Notes: a model not told the origin generated them from the sequence alone. Counted from the stretch's first letter, positions 50,498 to 60,055 are shown. The stretch is 64,000 nt of DNA from Clostridia bacterium (GCA_017448975.1 JAFSKN010000017.1:55270-119269); one strand, 5' to 3'. Numbers and translations are program-made.

Positions 50498-52255
50498 CTA
50501 TCGTTCCAAGTTGATTCCCCTGATTGCATCGATGCTGACCTTGGGACGGCGATCCATGTCCAGCAGGCCGTTCACTTCCTGAAATACATCCGTCAATTGG
50601 GTGTAGCAGTAGCCCTGGAAGCCCGGCATATGCCTGAATGCCCGGGTGATGGCCGCGAAGCGGTCAAGGAAGCTCTCCTCGTCCTTTTCCGCTTCGTTAT
50701 ACCCCCAGCCATTCTCACCCAAATCCTTTGCCATGGCGATGCCGCCGTACTCGGTCAGCAGAAGGGGTTTTCCGTGATGGCAGTACCCCTCCGCCGATAC
50801 CATCCGTCCAGTTCCCAGTTGGGTGCGCAGCAGCGCTTCCCGGTCCTGGTAATCCCGGCTCAGTTCCTCCGGGCGGCCCGTGTAATCGTGGATTGTCACT
50901 AAATCGGTGGCGGCCAGCTCCCAGCCGTCGTTGCCCGATACCGGGCGGGTGCCGTCCAGCGCGTGGATCAGATGGTACAGGGCGTCGGCCAATTGCTGGG
51001 CTTCCTTCTGGAAGCGGATATACGGCACGCCCCAGCTTTCGTTCAGCGGCGTCCAGGTGATGATGCAGGGGTGATTGTAATCGCGCTTGATGGCTTCGGA
51101 GAGGTCGCGGATCATGTTCCGCTTTTCGCTGTCCCGCAGCCAGTACGCGCTGGGCAATTCGCTCCACACCGCCAGGCCCAAATGATCCGCCCAATAGAGA
51201 TACCGGGGATCCTCAAATTTCTGGTGCTTCCGGGCCCCGTTAAAGCCCAGGGCCAGGGTCAGTTCCACGTCCTTTTTCAGCGCTTCGTCGCTGGGGGCGG
51301 TCAGGAGGCCGTCGGGCCAGTAGCCCTGATCCAGGATCAGCCGCTGATAAAACACATCCTGGTTCAGCATCACGTGGCCGCCGCTCACTTCGATCCGGCG
51401 GAAGCCGAAATAGGTGTCCACCGTATCGCTCACGGTATCGCCGGACAGGGTTTCCAGCGTCAGATCGTACAGGGCGGGATTGCCGGGCCGCCACAGGCGG
51501 ATGCCGTTCAGGGTCTCGTCGTGGTTCATGTACAGCTCAGTTTGAATGAACCGGTCAGAAGTGACCGTGATTTCCTGTCGGGCCGTCAGCTTTCCCTTGT
51601 ACCGGGCGGTAAGGCGCAGCTTTCCTTCCGGCGGGAGGCCGTTCAATTCCGCCTCCACCTTCACGGAACCCGTTTCGATGTGCGGGGTGAGGCGGAAATC
51701 CACGGGGTAATATTCCCCCACGCCCTCCAGCCATACGCTCTGCCAAATGCCGCTCACCGGCGTATACCAGCAGGCGAAGGGCTCGGGCCGGTAGGATTGC
51801 TTGCCCCGGGGCTGGTCAAAGTCCAGGCGGTCCTCACAGCGGACGGTGATGCGGCAGAAGTTTTTCCCGGCGGTCAGATCGGTGATATCGAAGGAAAAAG
51901 GCGTGTAGCCCCCTTCGTGGCCGCCCAGATATTGCCCGTCCAGCCACACGTCGGCCCGGTAATCCGCCGCGCCGAAATGCAGCAGGCGGCGCAGGGAATG
52001 CAGGGCGTCCGGCACGGCGAATTCCCGCTCGTACCAGATCACATCGCAGTGTTTTTGATCGTTGATGCCGGACAGCTCGCTCTGATAGGCGAAGGGCACC
52101 TGAATTTCCAGGGGATAGGTTTTTTCCCTGTACCAGCCCTCCTGATTTCCCACATTTTTTTCATCGAAGGCAAAGCGCCAGGGGCCGTTCAGGGACAGCC
52201 AGTTTTTCCGCAGGCGGTCCGGCCGGGGATGCTCGGGGCGGGGAACAGCAGCCAT
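50498..52255 (-). CDS. Glycoside hydrolase family 2 (beta-galactosidase/glucuronidase type)
   Basis: This is a 585-residue GH2 enzyme with a sugar-binding jelly-roll domain (LSLNGPWRFAFD, WYEREFAVP), an immunoglobulin-like domain and a TIM barrel. The acid/base is in TWTPLNESWG and the nucleophile in LLTEYGG. There is no signal peptide. Its short length lies near the beta-glucuronidase and small beta-galactosidase groups; the exact substrate is not clear. It is the first gene of an operon with glgB. Confidence 0.9.
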   Translation of the reverse strand: MAAVPRPEHPRPDRLRKNWLSLNGPWRFAFDEKNVGNQEGWYREKTYPLEIQVPFAYQSELSGINDQKHCDVIWYEREFAVPDALHSLRRLLHFGAADYRADVWLDGQYLGGHEGGYTPFSFDITDLTAGKNFCRITVRCEDRLDFDQPRGKQSYRPEPFACWYTPVSGIWQSVWLEGVGEYYPVDFRLTPHIETGSVKVEAELNGLPPEGKLRLTARYKGKLTARQEITVTSDRFIQTELYMNHDETLNGIRLWRPGNPALYDLTLETLSGDTVSDTVDTYFGFRRIEVSGGHVMLNQDVFYQRLILDQGYWPDGLLTAPSDEALKKDVELTLALGFNGARKHQKFEDPRYLYWADHLGLAVWSELPSAYWLRDSEKRNMIRDLSEAIKRDYNHPCIITWTPLNESWGVPYIRFQKEAQQLADALYHLIHALDGTRPVSGNDGWELAATDLVTIHDYTGRPEELSRDYQDREALLRTQLGTGRMVSAEGYCHHGKPLLLTEYGGIAMAKDLGENGWGYNEAEKDEESFLDRFAAITRAFRHMPGFQGYCYTQLTDVFQEVNGLLDMDRRPKVSIDAIRGINLER

Positions 52256-52329
52256 ATTGAATTACTCCCTTCGGCGGCGGGCCGATCGGCCGCCGCTGAT
52301 TGTACGCCGAAATGATTTCTTCCATTTCT

Positions 52330-52358
52330 ATGATAAAGCATAAACGGTTTTTTTGCAA
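52330..52358 (-). promoter_or_regulatory. Promoter of the GH2-glgB operon
   Basis: Minus-strand TTGCAA (52358-52353), a 17-bp spacer and TATCAT (52335-52330). A GC-rich inverted repeat centred near 52285 lies in the leader. Confidence 0.6.
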
Positions 52359-52389
52359 GCCGGAACGTCACTTTTTCCGCATTCCGCGC

Positions 52390-52418
52390 TTGAAAAAAAC
52401 GGGAAAATGTGGTATGTT
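52390..52418 (+). promoter_or_regulatory. Promoter of the GH20 gene
   Basis: TTGAAA (52390-52395), a 17-bp spacer and TATGTT (52413-52418), divergent from the GH2 promoter. Confidence 0.6.
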
Positions 52419-52454
52419 TCCGTCAGATGACCACAAAACGAAAGGATGCGTTCC

Positions 52455-54491
52455 ATGGACAGGAAAGCGTACCCCTACCGGGGCTTTATGCTGGACGCGG
52501 CCCGGCATTTCATGCCCGCAGCGGATGTGTGCCGCGTGATCGAAGCGGCGGCCGCCTGCGGCATGAACCGCATGCACTGGCATTTGACGGACGACCAGGG
52601 CTGGCGGCTGGAAATCAAAAAATTCCCCCTGCTGACGAAGGTGGGGGCTTATCGCGGCCCTTCCTATTTCGGCGGTCCCTTCTCCGAAACGGAAAACAAC
52701 TGCGGCTATTATACCCAGCAGGACGTGCGGGATATCGTGGCTTTCGCAGGAGAAAAGGGCATCGAAATCGTGCCTGAAATCGAGGTGCCGGGCCACGCCA
52801 GCGCCATGCTGGCCGCCTATCCGGAATTCGGCTGCCGCCGCGTTCTGCCGAGGATCGGCCGGGAGGAAATCGAAGAACAGCCCTATCAGTATCACGTCAT
52901 GACCTACGCCGGGGTGTTTCCCAACCTGATCTGCGCGGGCAAGGAAAGCGCCGTGCGATTCCTGAAGGACATTTTAGACGAGGTGATGGAGCTGTTCCCC
53001 GGCCCGGAAGTGCACATCGGCGGCGACGAGGCCGTGAAAATGCACTGGCGGCGCTGCCCGGACTGCCAGAAGCGCATGGCGGCGGAGGGCCTTCGGGACG
53101 AACGCGCCCTGCAGCGCTCCCTGGTGCTGGAAATCGGGGCGTATTTGGCGGAGAAGGGCAAAAAAACCATCGTCTGGAACGAAAGCCTGGAGGGCGGCGG
53201 CCTGCCCCCGCATTTCATCGTGCAGCACTGGCTGGGCAACAAGGAAGAAACCAAAGCGTTCATGGCGGGCGGCGGGCAGGTGATCTGCTCCGATGTGGCA
53301 TATTACTACGTGAACCGCCCCTATTCCAGCATCGACGCCTACGGCATCTGGAAAGCGCCGCTTGTGCCGGACTACGCTGAGGGGCAGGAAGAAAACCTGC
53401 TGGGCCTGGAATGTACCCTGTGGGCGGAAAGGGTCACCAACGTTGAGCGGGCGGCTTATCTGCTGTTCCCCCGTGCGGCGGCGGTTGCCATGAAGGCCCT
53501 GGGTCAGGATGCTTTCCCCGATTGGAACGGCTTCCAAAGCGCCCTGCGGGAAAAGATGCTTGCCGTGAAAGCCCTGGGCCTGACCCCCGCGCCCGAGGAA
53601 GATTGGCGCATGGGCGAGGACGCGGCGGAGAAGGAAAAGAAAGCCGAGGAACAGATTCGCCACGACCGCCGGATGGAGGAAGTATTCCGCATCAACGACG
53701 GCATGCTGATGCAGGATTCCCTGGAAAGGCTGTTGAACGAAATCCATATGCCCCGGCCCTTCGCCCTGCGGATCATGGACTTTGCCTGGAGCGATTTGGA
53801 GGAATTTTCCGGGGGCGCGCCCGAAGAAGCGGACGACGGGGCCGCCGAAGCAGCGCGGCAGCTGCGCGTGGCTGTGGAAAACAACTGGCACGGGCCCTGG
53901 AATCCGCTGCCCCATGACGTGTTCGTGGACACCCTGGCCTGCTTTACCCGCTTTGTGCGGGAGCATTTTGAATCCCTGGGCGCTTACGGCTTCGACCGGG
54001 GCTTCTGGACCACCCGGCAGATCAACGCCCGGCTGTTCCGTTTGGGCGAATTGGAATATGAACTGCTGGAGGACGGGGAAAAACGGTCCATCGCCCTGCA
54101 TATTCCCTCGGACTGCCGCCTGGAACCCGCCCTGCTGGACGATTCCGTGGACCGGGCAAAGAAATTCTTAGCCGCTTATTTCCCGGCGTGGCAGAACGCG
54201 CCCATGACCTGCGAATCCTGGCTGCTCTCCCCCGCGCTGAAAGACCTTTTGGCTCCCGATTCCCGCATCCTGCGCTTCCAGCGGGCTTTCGACCTGACCC
54301 CCTGCGCGGACGACGAGCGGGAAGCCGTGCTGCAATGGGTCTACCGCCTGACCCCGCCCCAGCAGGAAAATGTGGACCTCCATGCGCTGCCGGAGGGCAC
54401 CGCCCTGCAAAAAAGCATGAAGCGTTTCCTGCTTTCAGGCGGTGTATTCACCGCCGCCAGCGGGCCCCTGGCCCGGCCGTTCGCCAGTTGA
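52455..54491 (+). CDS. Beta-N-acetylhexosaminidase (GH20)
   Basis: This is a 678-residue GH20 enzyme that removes beta-linked GlcNAc or GalNAc. It begins directly with the barrel (YPYRGFMLDAARHFMPA, MNRMHWHLTDDQGWRLEIKK) and carries the catalytic pair in HIGGDEAVK. After the barrel come about 300 residues of helical C-terminal domain. There is no signal peptide. The ATG at 52455 is spaced best from AAAGGA; the ATG at 52446 overlaps that site. Its stop overlaps the -35 box of the next promoter. Confidence 0.92.
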   Translation: MDRKAYPYRGFMLDAARHFMPAADVCRVIEAAAACGMNRMHWHLTDDQGWRLEIKKFPLLTKVGAYRGPSYFGGPFSETENNCGYYTQQDVRDIVAFAGEKGIEIVPEIEVPGHASAMLAAYPEFGCRRVLPRIGREEIEEQPYQYHVMTYAGVFPNLICAGKESAVRFLKDILDEVMELFPGPEVHIGGDEAVKMHWRRCPDCQKRMAAEGLRDERALQRSLVLEIGAYLAEKGKKTIVWNESLEGGGLPPHFIVQHWLGNKEETKAFMAGGGQVICSDVAYYYVNRPYSSIDAYGIWKAPLVPDYAEGQEENLLGLECTLWAERVTNVERAAYLLFPRAAAVAMKALGQDAFPDWNGFQSALREKMLAVKALGLTPAPEEDWRMGEDAAEKEKKAEEQIRHDRRMEEVFRINDGMLMQDSLERLLNEIHMPRPFALRIMDFAWSDLEEFSGGAPEEADDGAAEAARQLRVAVENNWHGPWNPLPHDVFVDTLACFTRFVREHFESLGAYGFDRGFWTTRQINARLFRLGELEYELLEDGEKRSIALHIPSDCRLEPALLDDSVDRAKKFLAAYFPAWQNAPMTCESWLLSPALKDLLAPDSRILRFQRAFDLTPCADDEREAVLQWVYRLTPPQQENVDLHALPEGTALQKSMKRFLLSGGVFTAASGPLARPFAS

Positions 54492-54516
54492 CAAGCGGAA
54501 GCGGATGTTCTACAAT
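54488..54516 (+). promoter_or_regulatory. Promoter of the glycyl-radical enzyme operon
   Basis: TTGACA (54488-54493), a 17-bp spacer and TACAAT (54511-54516). The -35 box overlaps the GH20 stop codon. Confidence 0.8.
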
Positions 54517-54577
54517 ATACAGTGGGGTGAGGGCCGGAAAAGCCCGCCTTTGCCACCATATACAGGAGGGAATCAAT

Positions 54578-56098
54578 TTGTCGGACGCTTTGAACATCAT
54601 TAAGGATCCCACGCTGACCTACCGGCAGGAGCTGATCGCCCTGGCCCGCCTGGGCGAAAGCACGGACGATACCGTGCGCTATTCCGACGCCTATTACGCC
54701 GCCAAGAAAAAAGGCGCGCTGTGCGATCTGAACGAGGGCGTGATGCCCTACCGGCCCCGCTATATCTGCCCGGATTATGAGCTGCTGTTCCAGAAGGGCT
54801 GCAAATTCCTGGAATTAGCGCCGCCCAAGGATCTGCTGGAAGCCGTGAACGTGCTGGAAATCTTCTATTGCCACGTGCCCTCCATTACCACCTATCCCGT
54901 GTACGTGGGCGACCTGGACAAGCTGCTGGAGCCCTTTGTGATCCGGGAAGACCGCGAATATGCCAAGAAAGTGCTGCGGCTGTTCCTGCGCAGCATCGAC
55001 CGGGTGCAGACGGATTCCTTCGTGCACGCGGACATGGGGCCGGAGGACACCGTGACCGGACGGATTTTGCTGGAATTGACCGAAGAAATGCAGCTGGCGG
55101 TGCCCAACCTGACCCTGCGCTACGACCCGGACAGGACCAGCGACGATTTTGCCCTGGCCTGCGTAAACTGCATGCTGAAAACCGCCAAGCCCTCCTTCGC
55201 TAACCACCTCATGTTCGTGAAGGAGTGGGGCGAACGGTACGCCATCGCTTCCTGCTATAACGGCCTGTCCATCGGCGGCGGCGGCTTTACCCTGCCTCGC
55301 ATGCGGCTGTACGAATGTTCCCTGGACGCGAAGAGCCCGGAGGATTTCATCGAAAACGTGCTGCCCCGGTACATCGACCTACAGCTGGAATACATGGATA
55401 AGCGGGTCAAATTCATCGTGGAGGAATCCACCTTCTTCAAGACCAACTTCCTGGTGACGGAAGGGTTCGTGAAGCAGGAGAACTTTACGGGCATGTTCGG
55501 CGTGGTGGGGCTGGCGGAATGCTGCAACCACCTGCTGGGCATCGAGGACAAGAAAAAGGGCTTCGGCATGAACGAACAGGCCACCGCCCTGGGCCTTCAA
55601 ATCATGGACGCCATCGAAAAGCGAGTCGCCGCCCATGAAGCCCCCTACTGCGACGCCTACGGTCACCGTTACCGCCTCCACGCCCAGGTGGGCATCGATT
55701 CCGACGGCATGGACGATTCCCCCGGCACCCGCATCCCCATCGGCGTGGAACCCACCATGCTGGAGCAGCTGGAAGTGAACGAAAAGTTCCACCCCTATTT
55801 CCCCACGGGCACGGGCGATATTTTCAAGTTTGAGGAAACCTACCTCAAAACGCCGGACGCCATCCTGCCCATCATCAAGGGCTCCCTGCGGAGCGGCCTG
55901 CGCTATTTCTCCGGCTACCTGGAAAACAACGACGTGGTGCGCGTGACGGGCTATCTGGTGAAAAAGAGCGAAATCGAAAAGCTGCGGGCGAAGAAGCAGT
56001 CCCTGAACAACGTGACGGTTTTCGGCATGGGCGCTCAGGACGGCGGCCACGCCCTGGATCGGAGGGTGCAGCATCATGAAGAAAGCGCCCGTCAATAA
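54578..56098 (+). CDS. YjjI-family glycyl-radical enzyme
   Basis: This is a 506-residue enzyme of the YjjI glycyl-radical family, whose reaction is not known. The radical loop is RVTGY with Gly458, and the candidate thiyl cysteine is Cys226 in ASCYNG. EESTFFKTNFL and EPTMLEQLEVNEKFHPYF support the family. The start is TTG behind AGGAGGG at 54578; an open frame runs further upstream but crosses the promoter. It overlaps its activase gene by 23 bp. Such enzymes act only without oxygen, which agrees with an anaerobe. Confidence 0.9.
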   Translation: MSDALNIIKDPTLTYRQELIALARLGESTDDTVRYSDAYYAAKKKGALCDLNEGVMPYRPRYICPDYELLFQKGCKFLELAPPKDLLEAVNVLEIFYCHVPSITTYPVYVGDLDKLLEPFVIREDREYAKKVLRLFLRSIDRVQTDSFVHADMGPEDTVTGRILLELTEEMQLAVPNLTLRYDPDRTSDDFALACVNCMLKTAKPSFANHLMFVKEWGERYAIASCYNGLSIGGGGFTLPRMRLYECSLDAKSPEDFIENVLPRYIDLQLEYMDKRVKFIVEESTFFKTNFLVTEGFVKQENFTGMFGVVGLAECCNHLLGIEDKKKGFGMNEQATALGLQIMDAIEKRVAAHEAPYCDAYGHRYRLHAQVGIDSDGMDDSPGTRIPIGVEPTMLEQLEVNEKFHPYFPTGTGDIFKFEETYLKTPDAILPIIKGSLRSGLRYFSGYLENNDVVRVTGYLVKKSEIEKLRAKKQSLNNVTVFGMGAQDGGHALDRRVQHHEESARQ

Positions 56099-56918
56099 GA
56101 TCATTCCCTTTTCCAACGTGGACGGTCCGGGCAACCGGACGTCCATTTTCTTTCAGGGCTGCACCTTCAACTGCCTGTTCTGCCATAACCCGGAGACCAT
56201 TCGCCTGTGCGAAGGCTGCGGAGCCTGCGTGGACAAATGCCCGGCGGGGGCGCTGGCCCGGGATGCGGAAGGCAAAATAGCCTGGGCGTCCGAAAAATGC
56301 GTTCAGTGCGATACCTGCATCCGGGTGTGCCCCCACAGCGCTTCCCCCAAGGTAAAATGGATGACGGTGGAAGAAGTGCTGGCCCAGGTAAAGCGCAGCG
56401 CGCCTTACATCGGCGGGATCACCACCTCCGGCGGGGAATGTACCCTGTACAATGAATTCCTGATCGAGCTGTTCACGGAAGTCAGGAAGCTCGGCAAAAC
56501 CTGCCTGATCGATTCCAACGGGTCCTTCGATTTTGAAGCCGATCCAAGGGTACTCTCGGTGTGCGAGGGGGTCATGCTGGACGTAAAGGCCGTGGAACCA
56601 GGCTGGAATGACCGCCTGATTTCCTATCCCCGGGACAGGGTGCTGAAAAACCTGGACTATCTGCTGAAAGCCGGCAAGCTGTTTGAGGTGCGCACCGTGA
56701 TTTTCCCCGGCAGGGATCGGGAAAACGAGGACACGGTGCGGTATGTGTCGCGCCGGATCGGCGGCAGCTGCTCCTATAAAATCATCCGCTACCGCCCCTT
56801 CGGCGTGCGGGAACAGTATCAAAAGGTGCTGGGCGAATTTGAAACGGAAAAGGATTACGCCGGGCATTTCGCCGCCATCGCCCGAACAGAAGGAGCCAAA
56901 AAAGCGTTCGTCGTGTAA
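56076..56918 (+). CDS. YjjW-family glycyl-radical enzyme activase
   Basis: This is a 280-residue radical SAM enzyme that places the radical on its partner. The SAM cluster motif CTFNCLFC is at about residues 29-36, followed by two ferredoxin-type motifs (CEGCGACVDKCPAG, CVQCDTCIRVCPH) and TSGGECTL. Its start lies within the end of the YjjI gene. Pair and order are those of yjjI-yjjW in enteric bacteria. Confidence 0.93.
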   Translation: MKKAPVNKIIPFSNVDGPGNRTSIFFQGCTFNCLFCHNPETIRLCEGCGACVDKCPAGALARDAEGKIAWASEKCVQCDTCIRVCPHSASPKVKWMTVEEVLAQVKRSAPYIGGITTSGGECTLYNEFLIELFTEVRKLGKTCLIDSNGSFDFEADPRVLSVCEGVMLDVKAVEPGWNDRLISYPRDRVLKNLDYLLKAGKLFEVRTVIFPGRDRENEDTVRYVSRRIGGSCSYKIIRYRPFGVREQYQKVLGEFETEKDYAGHFAAIARTEGAKKAFVV

Positions 56919-56925
56919 ATAGTTT

Positions 56926-56996
56926 GTGGGGGAAACCGCTCTTTGTATGCCAAAGAGCGGTTTCCCCCACACCCCTTTCCGAGAAAGCAATAAAGG
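56926..56996. repeat. Two-hairpin intergenic repeat (copy B)
   Basis: A perfect 20-bp stem (56926-56945 with 56951-56970) plus the conserved tail, whose second stem is CCTTT (56974-56978) with AAAGG (56992-56996). Compared with copy A, both outer stem ends differ while pairing is kept. Confidence 0.85.
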
Positions 56997-57062
56997 AATC
57001 GGTAAAAAGAGGTCTTCCTTCTTCATTTCATTCCGGGCAAATGATATTTGGAAGCAATTATA

Positions 57063-59954
57063 TTATTTCGGAAGAATCAGCGCTTCCTGAATGCGCCAGG
57101 GGCCGAGGTCAAATGTGACCGTGCGGCCCTCCGCTTTTGCTTCTCCCGTTTGATTGCCTTTCATGTCCGAAAGGCGGGCGGACTGAACGGCAAAGGGCAG
57201 GGTGAGGGTAACGGTATCTTCCTTTCCCCCGGTTTCCACCGCGCGCACCCGCAGCGCCCCATCTTCCGTCAGCTCCACGCCGGACAATACGGCGCTGTCC
57301 GCCCGGAACTGCATCAGCCGCATTTCCGGCGGCAGCTCCCCGGGCTGGGCCTTGGTGGACAGGGCGATCAGGGGCCGGTTCAGCGCCCCCACCCGGCGGA
57401 GCAATGCGGCGGGCTTTTCATTTCCTATGTGCAGCCAAAGGGTGATCCGGTGCAGGCCCCGTTCCGGGTAGGGATCGGGGTTCCCGGCGGAATTGATGAG
57501 GGTGCAGCTCAGCACGCCCTCGGCCAGCCGGTAGCCATACTTGCTGTCCGCCGCTAAGGTCAGTGCACAGCCGCCGTTTTGCGCGGAAGCGAAGGTCAGA
57601 CAGGGGATGTCCCGCCAGGCCGCTGCCCGCCGGATGAAGCCGCCGGGCACGTCGCACAGGCATTCCCCGGCTTTTTCTTTTAAGGGCGCCCGGAACACCA
57701 GCACCGGCACGGTATCGGCTTTCCCCGCCGCTTCCTGCCAGTCGATTTCCCAGGCGTACTGCAATGCTTTCGCCCCGGCGTCCAGGGAAACCCTGGTGAT
57801 GACGGTGGAGGACAGGATCTTCTGCTCCATTTCCAGGCAGGATCGCACGTCGCCCTTCACGGGCCGGAAGCGCACCGTGCGCTCCACGGGCTTGATTCCC
57901 ACATATCGCCCGATGTGCCAGGCGTCGCTGGTGCCCTGTTCTGTGTCCGCCACGCACAGGCATGCGGGGGCGGCCAACTGCTCCTGGCCGGTTTCCTTGT
58001 CCATCAGCGATACCAGCGCGCCGGTGACGCTGTCGAAGCGGGCGCGGAGGAATTCGTTTTCCAGCACGCAGGGGCCCATTTCCTCTTCCACCCGCACGTC
58101 GTTCAGCTGATAAACGGGGTAGCGGTCCAGGGGCTTTTCCCGGATAGCGATCACCGCGTAGCCCAGGGCGGGCACGGCAACGCGGACGTACACGCTGGCA
58201 TACCAGTGATCCCAGTAGCGCTTGGGCATGCCGGGGGCAAGCTGCAAGGGCAGGGAACGGCCCTGAAAGTCCACCGCTTCCAGGCGGCCCAAATCGCCGG
58301 TATAATCCCACAGGGTGATTTCCGCCGCTTCCTCCCGGTCCTCCGCGGCGGTGTTGAACACGGTATACACCCGGGTTTTGCCCGCGCCGCGCTCGGGATT
58401 GGGCACCCCGGCGTAATGGCTCAATGTACGGCCCATGGAGTGGCCGATGCCGAACCACACCCCGGCCCCAACCCCCGCGCCTTCGGCCTGGCTTTGGGAA
58501 ATATCCTCGCCGGTCATGAAAGCGGAGGTGTCCACCCTTTCAGAAATCACCCGCAGGGCGTTGCCCAGGGCTGTTTGGGTGGCGGATAAGGCGTCGGCGT
58601 ACAGCGCCATGGCGTATTCACGGCTTTCCTGCACGCAGGAGCCGGTGAGAATATCGTGGAAATGGGTAAACAGCACCTTCTGCCAGGCGGTATCCAGCCG
58701 GGCGTGGGGGTATTCCGTCCGGGCCGCGAAATGGCCTAAGGCGCACATTTGGGCCGCGTCGGACAGGGACGTTTCGCTCCTGCGGTTGGCCATTTTGATG
58801 CGGCTCTGGGTGGTGTAGCAGCCGGGGAAAATGGGATTGAGCTCATGATCGATCACCGGGAACCGGTCGGCCAGCGCTTCCGCGATGCGGAAGAATTCAT
58901 GGAGCGTGCCAAAGCGCACAGCCGGGAACACGGGCCAATCCTTCATTTCGATCACCCGCTCAATATCCCGCCGGGTGGGGCCGCCCCCGTGGTTGCCCAC
59001 ACCGTACACGATCAGGCCGGTTTTCAGGCCCTGGCACTTTGCCGCAAGCTGCGGCAGGCCGATGCCGTTGTCCGGGCACACGCCGCTGTTGTACCAATAC
59101 GGCTCTTTATAGGTAAGGATTTCCGCTCCGGAAGGCCCCCGGTAGCGGAACAGCGTTTCGTCCTCTTTGGTGCCCCGGCAGTGATAATAATACTTGATGC
59201 CCGCGAACCGGCTGATTTCGGGAATGAAACGGCTGTGGCCGAAGGTGTCGGGGGAAAAGTCCACCTGTACCTTGTCCGTATCAATGCCCCACACTTTTTC
59301 AAGATACCGCCGCGTCACTTCCACATGATGCAGCAGGGATTCTGTGGAGGGCATGTTCTTGTCCGTTTCCACCCAGGCGTTGGCGGTCACTTCCCAGCGG
59401 CCTTCGGCGATGCGGGCCTTGATTTCCGGCATGAGCCCCGGATCGAAATCCTCCACGATCTTGTACACCGACGCCTGGGACTGCATGAACGTAAATTCCG
59501 GGTATTCCTCCATCATGTGCAGCACCGACCGGAAGGTGGACAGGGCAGCCGCCACCGTTTCCTGCATGCCCCACATCCAGTTCATGTCGATATGGGCGTG
59601 GGAAACGTAAATCAGCGCGTATTCCTTGGCGGCGTCCTGAAGGGGCAGCAGCTTATCTTCCGCTTCCATACAGGCGGAATTGGTGAGGGCCCCTTCCCGG
59701 TCCATGCAGTCTTCCAGCACGGACAGGGCTTCCCCGATGGGGCCATCGCACTTCCGCCCCTGCCAGTGGGACATTTCCAGGGCAAAATGGATCTCCGACA
59801 GGATGCGCGCCGCCCAACGGCTTGGGGGCGTGATCCCCATTTGTTCTTCCGCCGGTGTGCCGAAGGTAAATTCAAAACGCTTCTTTTCCCGGTTGCCGCC
59901 CACGCGGGTTTTCAGCTGTTCAAAGCGCCGGGCCAAATTTTCCGCCTGCTTCAT
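57063..59954 (-). CDS. Alpha-mannosidase (GH38)
   Basis: This is a 963-residue GH38 enzyme that removes alpha-mannose from N-glycan-type oligosaccharides. The zinc-site motif SHAHIDMNWMWGM, NAWVETDKNMPS, and the nucleophile region VDFSPDTFGHS are clear, followed by the three-helix bundle and large beta domains of the family. There is no signal peptide. It is a single gene with its own promoter and with operator-like palindromes. It ends near the two-hairpin repeat. Confidence 0.94.
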   Translation of the reverse strand: MKQAENLARRFEQLKTRVGGNREKKRFEFTFGTPAEEQMGITPPSRWAARILSEIHFALEMSHWQGRKCDGPIGEALSVLEDCMDREGALTNSACMEAEDKLLPLQDAAKEYALIYVSHAHIDMNWMWGMQETVAAALSTFRSVLHMMEEYPEFTFMQSQASVYKIVEDFDPGLMPEIKARIAEGRWEVTANAWVETDKNMPSTESLLHHVEVTRRYLEKVWGIDTDKVQVDFSPDTFGHSRFIPEISRFAGIKYYYHCRGTKEDETLFRYRGPSGAEILTYKEPYWYNSGVCPDNGIGLPQLAAKCQGLKTGLIVYGVGNHGGGPTRRDIERVIEMKDWPVFPAVRFGTLHEFFRIAEALADRFPVIDHELNPIFPGCYTTQSRIKMANRRSETSLSDAAQMCALGHFAARTEYPHARLDTAWQKVLFTHFHDILTGSCVQESREYAMALYADALSATQTALGNALRVISERVDTSAFMTGEDISQSQAEGAGVGAGVWFGIGHSMGRTLSHYAGVPNPERGAGKTRVYTVFNTAAEDREEAAEITLWDYTGDLGRLEAVDFQGRSLPLQLAPGMPKRYWDHWYASVYVRVAVPALGYAVIAIREKPLDRYPVYQLNDVRVEEEMGPCVLENEFLRARFDSVTGALVSLMDKETGQEQLAAPACLCVADTEQGTSDAWHIGRYVGIKPVERTVRFRPVKGDVRSCLEMEQKILSSTVITRVSLDAGAKALQYAWEIDWQEAAGKADTVPVLVFRAPLKEKAGECLCDVPGGFIRRAAAWRDIPCLTFASAQNGGCALTLAADSKYGYRLAEGVLSCTLINSAGNPDPYPERGLHRITLWLHIGNEKPAALLRRVGALNRPLIALSTKAQPGELPPEMRLMQFRADSAVLSGVELTEDGALRVRAVETGGKEDTVTLTLPFAVQSARLSDMKGNQTGEAKAEGRTVTFDLGPWRIQEALILPK

Positions 59955-59974
59955 ACCGTACCTCCGTCCATTCG

Positions 59975-60027
59975 ATGATAACGATCATTTCTGTTACCAG
60001 AATAATGATTTTGACAGCCGTTGTCAA
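59975..60027. promoter_or_regulatory. GH38 promoter with two palindromes
   Basis: Minus-strand TTGACA (60027-60022), a 17-bp spacer and TATTCT (60004-59999). The -35 box is one arm of the palindrome TTGACA-N5-TGTCAA (60011-60027), and a second palindrome ATGAT-AACG-ATCAT (59975-59988) lies in the leader. Both suggest specific control. Confidence 0.65.
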
Positions 60028-60055
60028 GAGGACGCAAAAAGCATTTCCCGTGCGC

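Noticed and set aside
54188-54577. Upstream extension of the YjjI-family gene
   Set aside because: The frame is open but overlaps the GH20 gene and crosses the promoter at 54488-54516; the TTG at 54578 has an ideal ribosome binding site and gives the expected protein length.
57418-58458. Long alternate minus-strand frames inside the GH38 gene
   Set aside because: Products are Arg/Gly/Pro-rich shadows of the GC-rich true frame, which carries all GH38 motifs.
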